In this document: piece after piece, positions 44,240-54,826 of the stretch
Layout of the letters: every line of letters begins with the position of its first letter
How positions within the stretch are numbered: the first letter of the stretch is position 1
DNA from: Flagellimonas chongwuensis
Lineage (GTDB): Bacteria; Bacteroidota; Bacteroidia; Flavobacteriales; Flavobacteriaceae
Length of the DNA: 64,000 nt
Direction of reading: 5' to 3'
Assembly: GCF_013376415.1 (NCBI RefSeq)
Contig: NZ_WYET01000001.1
Coordinates: 620,001-684,000 of the forward strand
Translations under genes and position numbers: made by a program
Notes under the pieces: generated by a model
Databases searched by the model: none
The model's input: the letters and a program-made list of their open reading frames with translations, nothing else
Told to the model about the DNA's origin: nothing

Positions 44240-44247
44240 TATTTTTA
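44240..44247 (+). promoter_or_regulatory. -7 promoter element for the small membrane protein gene
   Basis: TATTTTTA, one base off TAnnTTTG, 19 bases before ATG 44267. The upstream T run of the preceding terminator lies where a -33 element would be. Confidence 0.38.
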
Positions 44248-44266
44248 GACACACAAACTATACCTA

Positions 44267-44704
44267 ATGGAAATCATCAAAAACCTACACTCTTATTTGG
44301 CCTATGTGGTTTTGGCCGTTTTAGTTATCGCAGTAATCAATGCCATAGCGGGTTGGTTGGGCAAAAAAGACTTCACGCTACAAAAGGACCTTCGCATAAG
44401 CTTGTTTGCGCTTATTTTAAGCCATATTCAATTGTTGGTAGGGCTGTTGTTGTATTTTACTTCTGGTAATGGCTTTAAAGCAATTAAGACCTTGGGAATG
44501 GGCGGACTCAATGCTCCTGCGCGCCTATTGGCGGTAGAGCATCCATTCATCAATATTATTGCCTTGGTTTTGATAACCATAGGTTGGTCCCGTCACAAAA
44601 AATTGATGGAAAGTGAGCGTAAGTTCAAGACCATCTCTATTTTTTACGGACTTGGGTTGTTATTGATTTTGAGCCGTATTCCTTGGGGACAGTGGTTTGC
44701 ATAA
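44267..44704 (+). CDS. Four-helix membrane protein (often annotated cytochrome b-like)
   Basis: A 145-residue membrane protein with four predicted helices (about 9-30, 43-65, 91-108, 122-140). Conserved-looking histidines are in NLHSYLAYVV near the N-terminus (His 7), LSHIQLLVGLLLYF (His 53) and AVEHPFINIIA (about His 92), which could ligate haem and explain the frequent cytochrome b annotation of such proteins. Haem binding is inference. It is single and intact. Confidence 0.75.
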   Translation: MEIIKNLHSYLAYVVLAVLVIAVINAIAGWLGKKDFTLQKDLRISLFALILSHIQLLVGLLLYFTSGNGFKAIKTLGMGGLNAPARLLAVEHPFINIIALVLITIGWSRHKKLMESERKFKTISIFYGLGLLLILSRIPWGQWFA

Positions 44705-44708
44705 AGTA

Positions 44709-44728
44709 ATTCTCGCGAAGGCGGGAAT
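44709..44728. repeat. Short repeat-type hairpin after the membrane protein gene
   Basis: ATTCTCGC-GAAG-GCGGGAAT is an 8-bp hairpin with a GAAG loop, like the dispersed palindromes common between genes in Flavobacteriaceae. There is no T tract, so it is not a standard terminator. Confidence 0.5.
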
Positions 44729-44758
44729 CTTACACAGTTTACTTAGTAACCTTTTTCC

Positions 44759-45160
44759 TTAAATGGTCACGTAGTTTATCTCCGTGATTATAATATGGTC
44801 CAGTAGTTCTATTTCTAATATAGCGGCAGCTTTTTCCATACGTTCTGTGAATGCTATATCAGCCTCGCTGGGCTGCAAGTTACCCGAAGGATGATTGTGG
44901 CAGAGGACAATTTTATGACATTGCTTGGCTGCCGCCAAACTTAAAACTTGTACTGGCGTAACAATATTTCGGTTGCTTGTACCAATGGTCACCAGCTCAA
45001 TATATTCAATGTCATTCGCAGCGTTGAGTCCAATGGTCCAGAAATATTCCTTTTGCCTGTGGATTTTGTTCTGTCTCCAAAGCACCTTTTGCATAATGCG
45101 GGCAATATCCTCGGTGCCGGATATATGTTTGTCCTCGTCCTTGGGAAGTCGTACTGTCAT
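44759..45160 (-). CDS. Short RadC-like JAB/MPN-domain protein
   Basis: A 133-residue protein consisting only of the JAB (MPN+) metalloprotease-like domain of the RadC family. The metal motif is visible as LCHNHPSGNLQPSEADIAFT (H-x-H, then S, then D), and the upstream strand has VTIGTSNRNIVTPVQV. Full RadC has about 230 residues with an N-terminal helix-hairpin-helix part; this one lacks it, like the short versions often linked to mobile elements. The C-terminus ends abruptly at ITEINYVTI, shorter than relatives I know. Repeat-like hairpins flank the gene on both sides. Confidence 0.8.
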   Translation of the reverse strand: MTVRLPKDEDKHISGTEDIARIMQKVLWRQNKIHRQKEYFWTIGLNAANDIEYIELVTIGTSNRNIVTPVQVLSLAAAKQCHKIVLCHNHPSGNLQPSEADIAFTERMEKAAAILEIELLDHIIITEINYVTI

Positions 45161-45182
45161 GAGCTAAAGATATTAAATGTTT

Positions 45183-45212
45183 TGTCACCTTGAGCACAGT
45201 CGAAAGGCAGAC
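45183..45212. repeat. Dispersed repeat fragment beside the JAB gene
   Basis: The sequence begins GTCACCTTGAGCACAGTCGA and ends with a complementary GACA, resembling the widespread intergenic repeat with core CCTTGAGCnnAGTCGAAAGG. It lies between the JAB gene and the EEP gene. Confidence 0.45.
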
Positions 45213-45257
45213 AAAACATCTCGCCTGCACTCGATGTGATTATTTGTTGGAAATCCA

Positions 45258-46295
45258 TCATTCCATCTCCTTCAATAAAAACAAATACGCAGGAAAGTGG
45301 TCGCTATACCCAGCCGTATAGCTACCACCCGAGTAGGTGCGCAACGGATAACCTTTAAACCGGCCTGCATCGGTTCGGATAAATTTTGGCGCAAAAATAC
45401 CGGCTTTCCAGAAGGATAATGTAGTGTGGTCTTCGGTCACCAAATTGGATGTCATAAAAATCTGGTCAAACAAGTTCCACTTGTCTCGGTAGGCCAACGA
45501 ACCGATTCCTTTTTTGAACATCGCTTCCATGGGATTGAATAGGCTAGTACTATCCAATTGGCGCTTTTTGCCCTTCGTTTTCAGGATTTTTTTCAAACTG
45601 TCATCAATGGGATCATCGTTCAGGTCGCCCATGGAAATAATTTTTGCATCCATATCTAATTCTTGGATGGAATCGATAATCCGCTTGTTCAACAAAGCCG
45701 CCCGAACACGTAAAGGGGAACTTTTAGCAGCCCCGCCCCTGCGTGAAGGCCAATGGTTCACAATAAAATGAATTTCTTCACCATCCATGGTGCCGCCCAC
45801 CACCAATTGGTCGCGCGTGTATTTCCTTTCGCTCATTTCATCAAACAATAATAGCCGATGACTTTTAAACGAAGAAGGAATAAACGCTGACTTTTTATAA
45901 AGCAGTGCCACATCAATACCGCGCGCATCTGGGGAATCAAAGTGGATGATGCCGTAATCCTTCTCCCTTAAATTGGGATGTTGCACTACATCTTCCAGCA
46001 CATCTAAATTTTCGACTTCGCATAGCCCCACAATATCCGGGGAGGTTTTGGAAGTTTCGGCACCAATTTGCGAAATGACTTTGGATAGGTTCTCTACCTT
46101 TTGTAGATAGCGCTCCTGCGTCCAATGATAACTACCCTCGGGAGTTCGGTCATCATCAAAAGTGAGTGAATCATTTACCGTATCGAACAAGTTTTCACAG
46201 TTGTAAAAAGCAATGGTTCTTAAGGTATATGTCTTGGACTTTTGTCCATAAAGTGAGGTCGATATTAATACAAGTAGGCATATTAATAATCGCAT
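45258..46295 (-). CDS. Secreted endonuclease/exonuclease/phosphatase family protein
   Basis: A 345-residue exported hydrolase, signal peptide about 1-17 (ending SLYGQ). The EEP fold is shown by FYNCENLFD near residue 30, the metal Glu in VGLCEVENLD near 90, NHWPSRRGG near 175, GDLNDDPIDD near 218 and the catalytic SDHFPAYLF at the end. The family cleaves phosphodiester bonds in nucleic acids or lipids; the flavobacterial secreted members are usually taken as nucleases. It diverges from a TonB receptor and DUF5689 lipoprotein, with 101 bases between starts, so it probably supplies their substrate. Confidence 0.88.
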   Translation of the reverse strand: MRLLICLLVLISTSLYGQKSKTYTLRTIAFYNCENLFDTVNDSLTFDDDRTPEGSYHWTQERYLQKVENLSKVISQIGAETSKTSPDIVGLCEVENLDVLEDVVQHPNLREKDYGIIHFDSPDARGIDVALLYKKSAFIPSSFKSHRLLLFDEMSERKYTRDQLVVGGTMDGEEIHFIVNHWPSRRGGAAKSSPLRVRAALLNKRIIDSIQELDMDAKIISMGDLNDDPIDDSLKKILKTKGKKRQLDSTSLFNPMEAMFKKGIGSLAYRDKWNLFDQIFMTSNLVTEDHTTLSFWKAGIFAPKFIRTDAGRFKGYPLRTYSGGSYTAGYSDHFPAYLFLLKEME

Positions 46296-46396
46296 TTTAT
46301 TTTGATTTTGTAGCTAAAATAAGTAGAATTGTTTGCTTTTTCGCAGTTTGTACAGCAATTACAACCCCTATTTACTTACTTAACCTACAATAAGAT

Positions 46397-49137
46397 ATGA
46401 GGCTAGCCACAGCATTGGCCTTGCTTTGTTGTTCCAATTTGCTGTACGCACAACAAAGTACTCGCATTACAGGGCAATTGATGGAGAAAGGGTTGGATGC
46501 ATCTATTTCCAATGCCATAATTGCCATAGAAAACACTTCTCAAGAATTCGTAACCGACAACGAAGGCAAGTTTGAAATAACCTTGACCGAAACTGGGGGA
46601 CAAATGCTTCGAATATCAGCTTTGGATTTTATTTCTAAGCGATTTTCGGTCTATTTGGAAGGAAACCCGATTGATTTGGGAATAATTTATCTAGAGAGGG
46701 ACATTGCCCACGAACAAACCGATAACTTGATTTCCCTTACCGATGGAGACCTCTCTGACGATTTCGAATCTGTTTCCAGCTCGATGGGATTATTGCAATC
46801 GACCCGCGATATATTTCTGAACCGAGCTGCTTTTGATTTTGGACAGGCTTTTTTTAAGATCCGTGGCTACGATTCACGAAATGGCCAAGTGTTGATGAAC
46901 GGAATCCCAATGAACAAATTTTTTGATGGTAGACCGCAATGGAACAATTGGGGCGGACTTAATGATGTGGTCCGAAATCAAGAATTTACCAATAGCCTAA
47001 CGTTGAATCCGTACACGTTCGGTGGAATTTTGGGCAACACAAACATCAATACCCGACCCTCTGGTTTCCGCCCAGGCCTAAGGTTATCCTCATCATTTTC
47101 CAACAGAACCTATCGCGGTAGGTTAATGGCGACGTATAATTCGGGAGAAAAGCCAAGCGGGATGGCGTATTCCGTGTCCGCTTCGCGTAGATGGGCCAAG
47201 GAAGGCTATGTGGAGGGCACATTGTACGATGCCTATTCCTTTTTTGGAGCAGTGGAATACCAATTCAATCCACAAAATAGTATCACTTTTACCTTGATTT
47301 TGGCACGAAACCGTCGTGGACGCTCATCTGCCTTGACGGAAGAAGTTTTTGATTTAATGGGAGGTCAATACAATCCGTATTGGGGAGAGCAAGACGGTAA
47401 AATCCGGAATTCACGGGAGCGAGAGATTTTTGAACCCTTGTTCCTTTTCAACTATGCTCTGAACAAGAAAAAATTCAATTGGAATGTTGGTGTTGCCTAT
47501 CAAACAGGAATCAATTCCAGAAGCAGGCTAGGCTATTACAATGCGCCGAATCCCGACCCAACGTACTATCGTTATTTGCCCAGTTACCACATCAACAGTT
47601 CTATTGGAGCAGATTTTATCAATGCAAACTTGGCCAAAGAAGCGTTTTTGGAAAACCCACAATTAGATTGGAAACAATTGTATGAAGCCAATACCAACAA
47701 TAATGATAAGGCAGCTTATTTGCTTTATGATGATGTTGCCCAAAATACCACCATTTCGGGAGCCACAAATTTCAATTACACGTTGAATGATTTCATCAAA
47801 CTGGGATTTGGAGGGAATTATAAGACCACCGCCTCTGAGAATTATGCCATGATTTTGGATTTATTGGCAGCTTCGTATCACGAGGATATGGACTGGACAC
47901 CTTTTCCAATACTTTAAACAATGTCGATGGAGAACTACAGAAAACCGAAGGAGAAAAGTTCAATTATCACTACAGTTTGGATGCATCTCAAATGGAAGGA
48001 TTTGCCCAAGTACAACTTACCTCGAAGAAGTGGAATGGTTTTGTGTCGGCTTCGTACTCCAATTTTAATGTACAGCGTGATGGACTCTTCAAAAATGAGC
48101 GCTATTTGGAAAATTCCTTTGGGTCGGGTGAGAAAATCACCTTTTCCAACTTGGCATACAAAGGTGGATTCAGTTATTTTTTAACGGGACGACATTGGTT
48201 TACGGCCAATGCGGCAATGGTGGAAAGACCTCCCATCATTCAGAATATATTTATCAATCCACGGGAAAACAATGAAATAGTTCCCGAGCTTCAGAAAGAG
48301 GTGGTGAGCAGTGTCGATTTAAGCTATTTTGTCCGTTTGCCCAGTTTAACGGGACGAGTCAGTGCATTTTACACAAGGTTCCAGCATACCACCGATATCA
48401 ATTTCTTTTTTGTGGATTCAGGATTGGGTTCCGATTTTGTTCAGGAAGTAATCACGGGCTTGGACAGGCTTCACAAGGGCATCGAGTTCGGATTTGAATA
48501 CGAAGCATCATCCAGCGTAAAGTTGACCGCAGCAGGAAATGTGGGGCATTATGTGTATGCCAGTGACCCCTCCGTTCAAATCAATTTTGATACTGCAGGT
48601 GCCGAAGAGGACCTGATTGCTCCCGAAGGAAATATAGATTTGGGCATTGCCGACCTAAAGGATTTAAAATTGGCCCAAGGGCCGCAAACTGCATTGGCGC
48701 TCAGCGTATCCTACCGAGCTCCAAAATATTGGTGGGTAAGCAGCACGACCAATTATCTCACGAATAATTATAGCAATCTTTCCACCATTACCAGAACGTC
48801 CAGTTTCTTGATGGATCCTGAAACAGGCAAACCATTTCCCGATGCTTCGGAAGAAAATGTGTCAAAATTGCTAAAGCAAAATAAACTGGACGATATCTAC
48901 TTACTCAATCTGGTCGGGGGTAAATCTTGGTTGATTGATGGAAAGTACATTAGCTTTTTTGCAAGCATCAACAACGTTTTTGATACAGTTTTCCGCACCG
49001 GTGGCTATGAACAGAGCAGGAACGGAAATTTTGGACAGCTGAAACAAGACAACCAGAGTGGTTCGCCCTCCTTCGCCCCAAAATATTGGTACAGTTACGG
49101 AAGAACCTATTTCTTGAACTTGGCTATCAGCTTTTAA
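46397..49137 (+). pseudogene. TonB-dependent receptor interrupted by a 5-bp duplication frameshift
   Basis: Two frames read as one receptor: 46397-47917 (signal peptide ending YAQ, carboxypeptidase-like domain, plug with FKIRGYDSRNGQVLMNGIPM, first barrel strands) and the rest, ending at 49137 with FLNLAISF. At 47889-47898 the sequence TGGAC is exactly doubled. Removing one copy joins the frames as HEDMDTFSNTLNN and gives a 911-residue protein. As read, translation stops at 47917 after 506 residues. The remaining sequence shows no decay, so the event is recent, reversible or an assembly error. The gene diverges from the EEP gene and is followed by the DUF5689 lipoprotein after 9 bases. Confidence 0.88.
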
Positions 49138-49146
49138 AACCTACTT

Positions 49147-50511
49147 ATGAAAAAATTGATTTTTAAAATTATGGGAGCCATCAGTTTGATGTCTGTTGTA
49201 TGTTGCGTGGATGGAAGAGAATTTGATGAACTAGACTCAAGTTGCACAACCGATTTGGCAGCGAACATCACTTTTGAAGAATTGGACTCCCTGGTGCAAG
49301 ATGATGTAATTCAGATTCAAGACGATTTGATTTTGGAAGGGTATGTGATTTCATCCGATCGGGCGGGTAACTTTTTCGGGGCGCTGTATCTTCAAAATGC
49401 ATTGAGCAATCCATCAAAAGGGATTCAACTGGAAATGGATTTGAGGGAATCACATTTACTGTTTCCGGTCGGGAGCAAAGTCTTGGTGAAGCTAAAAGAC
49501 CTATATCTGGGCAAAAGAGGAAGCAATATTCGAATCGGGAGTGCTTTTTCTTCTTTTGGGAACCTTTCCATAGGAAGATTGCCCAAGGGAAAAGTTCTTG
49601 AGCATCTTTTGGTTTCCTGTGATGCAGCAGGCCTTCCAGAACCATTGATTGCCACCATTCCCGAAATGGACAGTTTGCCATCGAACATATTGGTGCAATT
49701 GGAAAGTGTTGAATTTGCTGAAGAAATTTTGGGCGAAACCTATGCTGTTGCCCAGGAAGAAACTGAAAGAACACTAGTGGATTGCGAAGAAAACGGGATT
49801 AAGCTTGTGAACAGTGGTTATGCCGATTTCCAATCGGAAACATTACCTGAGGAAAATGGAATGCTTACCGCGATTTTGACCAAAGACGGTAAATTGCCAC
49901 AACTTGTAATTCGAACTTTGGAAGATGTGAATTTTACCGAAGAACGTTGCCCAGAAATTATAACAGAGTTTACTTCCAATAAAATTTTTATTTCGGAATT
50001 GGCCGACCCCGATAACAATGCCGGAGCCCGTTTTGTAGAATTGTACAACTCCGCATCCGAACCATTGGATTTAAACTTATGGACCCTTCGCAGGTATACG
50101 AATGAAAACACAGAAATAAGTTCCACAATCGATTTGTCAGGTTTGATGATTGGCTCTGGAAGTATCTTGGTCATTTCTCCCAACGCGGCAGAATTTGAAC
50201 TGGTCTACGGATTCGCTCCCGATTTGGGTGTGTCCACCAACAGTCCGGCAGATTCCAATGGCGATGATAATTTGGAGTTGGTTGACCCTTTTGGAACAGT
50301 AATAGATATGTTTGGGGTAATTGGTGAACAGGGGACTGGCACAAATCATCAATTTACTGATGGCCGCGCCATCCGAAATCCTGATATTTTGGAAGGAAAT
50401 CCTGTTTACACTTTTAGTGAATGGACTATTTTTAACGATTCGGGAGATGCGGGCACTACGAATCTGCCCCAAAATGCCCCCGAGGATTTTTCCCCAGGGG
50501 TTCGGGATTAG
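49147..50511 (+). CDS. DUF5689 and lamin-tail-domain lipoprotein
   Basis: A 454-residue exported protein with a hydrophobic N-terminus (MKKLIFKIMGAISLMSVVCC), lipobox Cys about 19-20. Residues about 30-260 match the DUF5689 pattern (ITFEELDSLVQDDVIQIQDD, EGYVISSDRAGNFFGALYLQ, VGSKVLVKLKDLYLG). Residues about 275-450 are a lamin-tail domain (FISELADPDNNAGARFVELY, LDLNLWTLRRYTNENTEISS), which often binds DNA or attaches to nucleases. In flavobacteria such proteins sit next to TonB receptors and secreted nucleases, as here. It likely helps capture substrate at the cell surface (inference). It follows the broken receptor by 9 bases. Confidence 0.85.
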   Translation: MKKLIFKIMGAISLMSVVCCVDGREFDELDSSCTTDLAANITFEELDSLVQDDVIQIQDDLILEGYVISSDRAGNFFGALYLQNALSNPSKGIQLEMDLRESHLLFPVGSKVLVKLKDLYLGKRGSNIRIGSAFSSFGNLSIGRLPKGKVLEHLLVSCDAAGLPEPLIATIPEMDSLPSNILVQLESVEFAEEILGETYAVAQEETERTLVDCEENGIKLVNSGYADFQSETLPEENGMLTAILTKDGKLPQLVIRTLEDVNFTEERCPEIITEFTSNKIFISELADPDNNAGARFVELYNSASEPLDLNLWTLRRYTNENTEISSTIDLSGLMIGSGSILVISPNAAEFELVYGFAPDLGVSTNSPADSNGDDNLELVDPFGTVIDMFGVIGEQGTGTNHQFTDGRAIRNPDILEGNPVYTFSEWTIFNDSGDAGTTNLPQNAPEDFSPGVRD

Positions 50512-50514
50512 TTT

Positions 50515-51045
50515 TTAAAATGCCTTGTAACTAAATTTTTGTCCACCAACCGAAGCATCGGCCATAAGACCAGCTTTTGGAAGTGCAAAAACAGCTACGC
50601 CATCTTTATATTTGGCATTAAAGGCGATGCCTGATTTTAAGGCAACTGCGGAGGTTTCTGCTGCAAACTGGAACTTCTCGGTCTTAAAGCGTTGCAAATC
50701 CACGTCGGTTTCAAAGAAAATTACTTCGATGATGGCCTGTCCACCAGCCTGAAGGCCAATGTTCAATTTTTTAAGGTCGGCCATACCTACAGCGGTGCCA
50801 TTTTCGTAAACCACACCGTTACCGGATGCGCCACCGATAATAAAACCGCCTTTACCAACATTGGGGAATATGACATAACCGGCAGAATTCTCAAAAAAAC
50901 CGTCCAAGCTAGGACTGGTTTCCAATAAAGTGGATTTTGCCTTTTCAGCATCGGCCATTATTTTTTCATCCTTTCTACTTTGGGCCGATATGGAAATGGC
51001 AAATAGAAAAATGGTAAGCATCACAACTGAATGTATCCTTTTCAT
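50515..51045 (-). CDS. SYLF (Ysc84) lipid-binding-domain protein
   Basis: A 176-residue exported protein (signal peptide about 1-22, ending SISAQ). The rest is a SYLF domain: ENSAGYVIFPNVGKGGFIIG, GASGNGVVYENGTAVGMADL and KLNIGLQAGGQAIIEVIFFE are its hallmark segments. SYLF domains bind membranes and phosphoinositides in eukaryotes; bacterial ones are periplasmic proteins of unknown role. Its stop lies 3 bases after the convergent DUF5689 gene's stop. It is separated from the DinB gene upstream by about 100 bases with a weak hairpin. Confidence 0.88.
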   Translation of the reverse strand: MKRIHSVVMLTIFLFAISISAQSRKDEKIMADAEKAKSTLLETSPSLDGFFENSAGYVIFPNVGKGGFIIGGASGNGVVYENGTAVGMADLKKLNIGLQAGGQAIIEVIFFETDVDLQRFKTEKFQFAAETSAVALKSGIAFNAKYKDGVAVFALPKAGLMADASVGGQKFSYKAF

Positions 51046-51082
51046 AATATCTTATTTTAGGTTATCCAAAATTAAATAAAGA

Positions 51083-51110
51083 ACCCCTTCCTGTCTGGAA
51101 AGGGTTTGCT
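51083..51110 (-). terminator. Weak hairpin downstream of the secreted DinB gene
   Basis: AACCCCTTCC and GGAAAGGGTT can pair around CTGTCT with one internal mismatch, and on the minus strand the following bases (CTTTATTT) are T-rich. This is a plausible but imperfect terminator. Confidence 0.4.
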
Positions 51111-51143
51111 AATTATTGTTAAGGAAAGCCTATAATTTATCCA

Positions 51144-51752
51144 TTACATTTGCGGAAAATCCTCATCTTCTATCACCTCCTCCATTTGTAGCACGTGCCT
51201 TTCCATATGTCCTGCGATAAAAACAATGAGCTGTGCGGCGTCTACAGTGCCAAAAGGTAGTTGGGCGTAACGGTTTCTTAAATCATCTTCGGTAGTTTCA
51301 ACATACTCCATAAGTTCTTGGCGAATGGCAAGCAACGCCGCCAAGGCTTCTTCCGTGGACCCGTACTGTCCACTTGGCTCAAAGGGTTCGGATGTTTTTA
51401 CTTTTTGGCTTCTGTCCGCGACCATGGGCATGATTTGGTCATCCTGAAATACTAGTGAGTCTTTTAGGGAAGGGTTAGGGCCGTCAGCCACACTTTTATG
51501 TACCGATTCAATGAACATTTTTTCGGTCAGAGCAAGGTGTTCCACGTTTTCGGCAATGGACCAAGAGGTTGGGTCGGGCTTGTAGTCGAGCTGTTCATCG
51601 GAAAGTCCATCCAATACTTGTTTCATGTGTTCTCGACTTTCTGTTAAATGTTTCATGATCCATTCTTTGTCCTTTGGGTCAAGTTGTGTTCCTGGATTTT
51701 TGGTAAAACCGAAAAATAGAACAATGGCTAAAGGGAAGAGTAATTTTTTCAT
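51144..51752 (-). CDS. Secreted DinB-family protein
   Basis: A 202-residue exported protein (signal peptide about 1-18, cleaved near TKNPGTQ). The rest is a DinB-type bundle with metal-site histidines in VEHLALTEKM (about 70) and GHMERHVLQMEEV near the C-terminus (HxxxH), so the usual three-His site is present. It is the second secreted DinB protein of the window, and its best guess of function is a metal-dependent thiol-transfer or hydrolase activity in the periplasm. The gene is monocistronic, upstream of the SYLF gene. Confidence 0.82.
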   Translation of the reverse strand: MKKLLFPLAIVLFFGFTKNPGTQLDPKDKEWIMKHLTESREHMKQVLDGLSDEQLDYKPDPTSWSIAENVEHLALTEKMFIESVHKSVADGPNPSLKDSLVFQDDQIMPMVADRSQKVKTSEPFEPSGQYGSTEEALAALLAIRQELMEYVETTEDDLRNRYAQLPFGTVDAAQLIVFIAGHMERHVLQMEEVIEDEDFPQM

Positions 51753-51985
51753 TTGTAATGGCGTTTTTATTTTTTTATACAGTTTCTTAATAGTTAGTAC
51801 TTTAAAGATAATTCAAATAGTAATATCAAATAATAAATTAACGAATGAGTAAAGAAATCCTTAAATTTAGGAAAGCATGCAGATGCGTCCAGCACACACA
51901 TTATTCAGATGGATTAAAATAGATGATGACTATTATTTAATAGTATTTTAATATCGATTATCTATTGTTTGGAAAGTGAATCATG

Positions 51986-51993
51986 TAATTTTA
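51986..51993 (+). promoter_or_regulatory. Promoter -7 element for katG
   Basis: TAATTTTA (one base off TAnnTTTG) with TTG at 51965-51967, 18 bases upstream, forms a plausible -33/-7 pair. It lies 35 bases before the katG ATG. Confidence 0.48.
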
Positions 51994-52006
51994 CAGAAGC
52001 TATTAA

Positions 52007-54253
<2,247 letters not shown>

Positions 54254-54295
54254 TCCATTCGAAGCAAAAAATAGAAAAAGAAAATTAATTGCAAA

Positions 54296-54331
54296 TGCTG
54301 CCATGGCCCACTCGGTTATGGCAGTTTTTTT
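54296..54331 (+). terminator. katG terminator
   Basis: Stem CTGCCAT (54298-54304) / ATGGCAG (54318-54324) with a 13-base loop and a seven-T tract. The ankyrin gene's start codon lies 17 bases beyond it, with a weak TAACTTTC box at 54333-54340. Confidence 0.78.
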
Positions 54332-54348
54332 ATAACTTTCAATCACCT

Positions 54349-54825
54349 ATGAACAATAAAGAAGAACTCTTTAACCAGATACGAAACGGGAACTCACAAG
54401 CTGTAGAGAACCTGTTGAACAACAACCCAAAATTTTTGGAAAGCAAAGATCAAAGAGGCTCTACCCCATTGTTGTTGGCCGCTTATTATGGGCATGAGGA
54501 CATTGTACAATTCTTGCTCGACAAAGGTGCCACAGTAGATGCCTTAGATAGTTCCGGAAATACCGCGCTAATGGGCGTTTGCTTCAAAGGATACACGGAT
54601 ATCGCAAAAAAGTTGATTGATGCCGGAGCCAATGTGAGTCAAAAAAATGCAATGGGCGCCACCTGTCTTATTTATGCCGTAACCTTCAATAGGAAAGAGA
54701 TTACCGAACTATTGTTGGAACATGGGGCAGATGCCACGGTTAAAGACGCCAGGGGAAAAACTGCTATGGACCTGGTAGTGGAACAGGGAAATACAGAACT
54801 GGAAGAACTTTTAAAAAAATACTAA
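54349..54825 (+). CDS. Ankyrin-repeat protein downstream of katG
   Basis: A 158-residue protein of about four ankyrin repeats: DQRGSTPLLLAAYYGHEDIV, SSGNTALMGVCFKGYTDIAK, NAMGATCLIYAVTFNRKEIT and ARGKTAMDLVVEQGNTELEE. I start at ATG 54349 because the longer frame would begin inside the katG terminator. No signal peptide is seen from this start, so it is probably cytoplasmic. In Pseudomonas, AnkB, an ankyrin protein encoded next to catalase KatB, is needed for full catalase activity; a similar link to KatG here is inference from position. It ends 1 base before the nitrilase gene. Confidence 0.85.
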   Translation: MNNKEELFNQIRNGNSQAVENLLNNNPKFLESKDQRGSTPLLLAAYYGHEDIVQFLLDKGATVDALDSSGNTALMGVCFKGYTDIAKKLIDAGANVSQKNAMGATCLIYAVTFNRKEITELLLEHGADATVKDARGKTAMDLVVEQGNTELEELLKKY

Positions 54826-54826
54826 G

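Noticed and set aside
47920..49137. A separate second outer-membrane protein gene starting near 47977
   Set aside because: Its apparent start has no signal peptide and the coding sequence continues without a break from the upstream receptor once one TGGAC copy is removed; it is the 3' part of the same gene.
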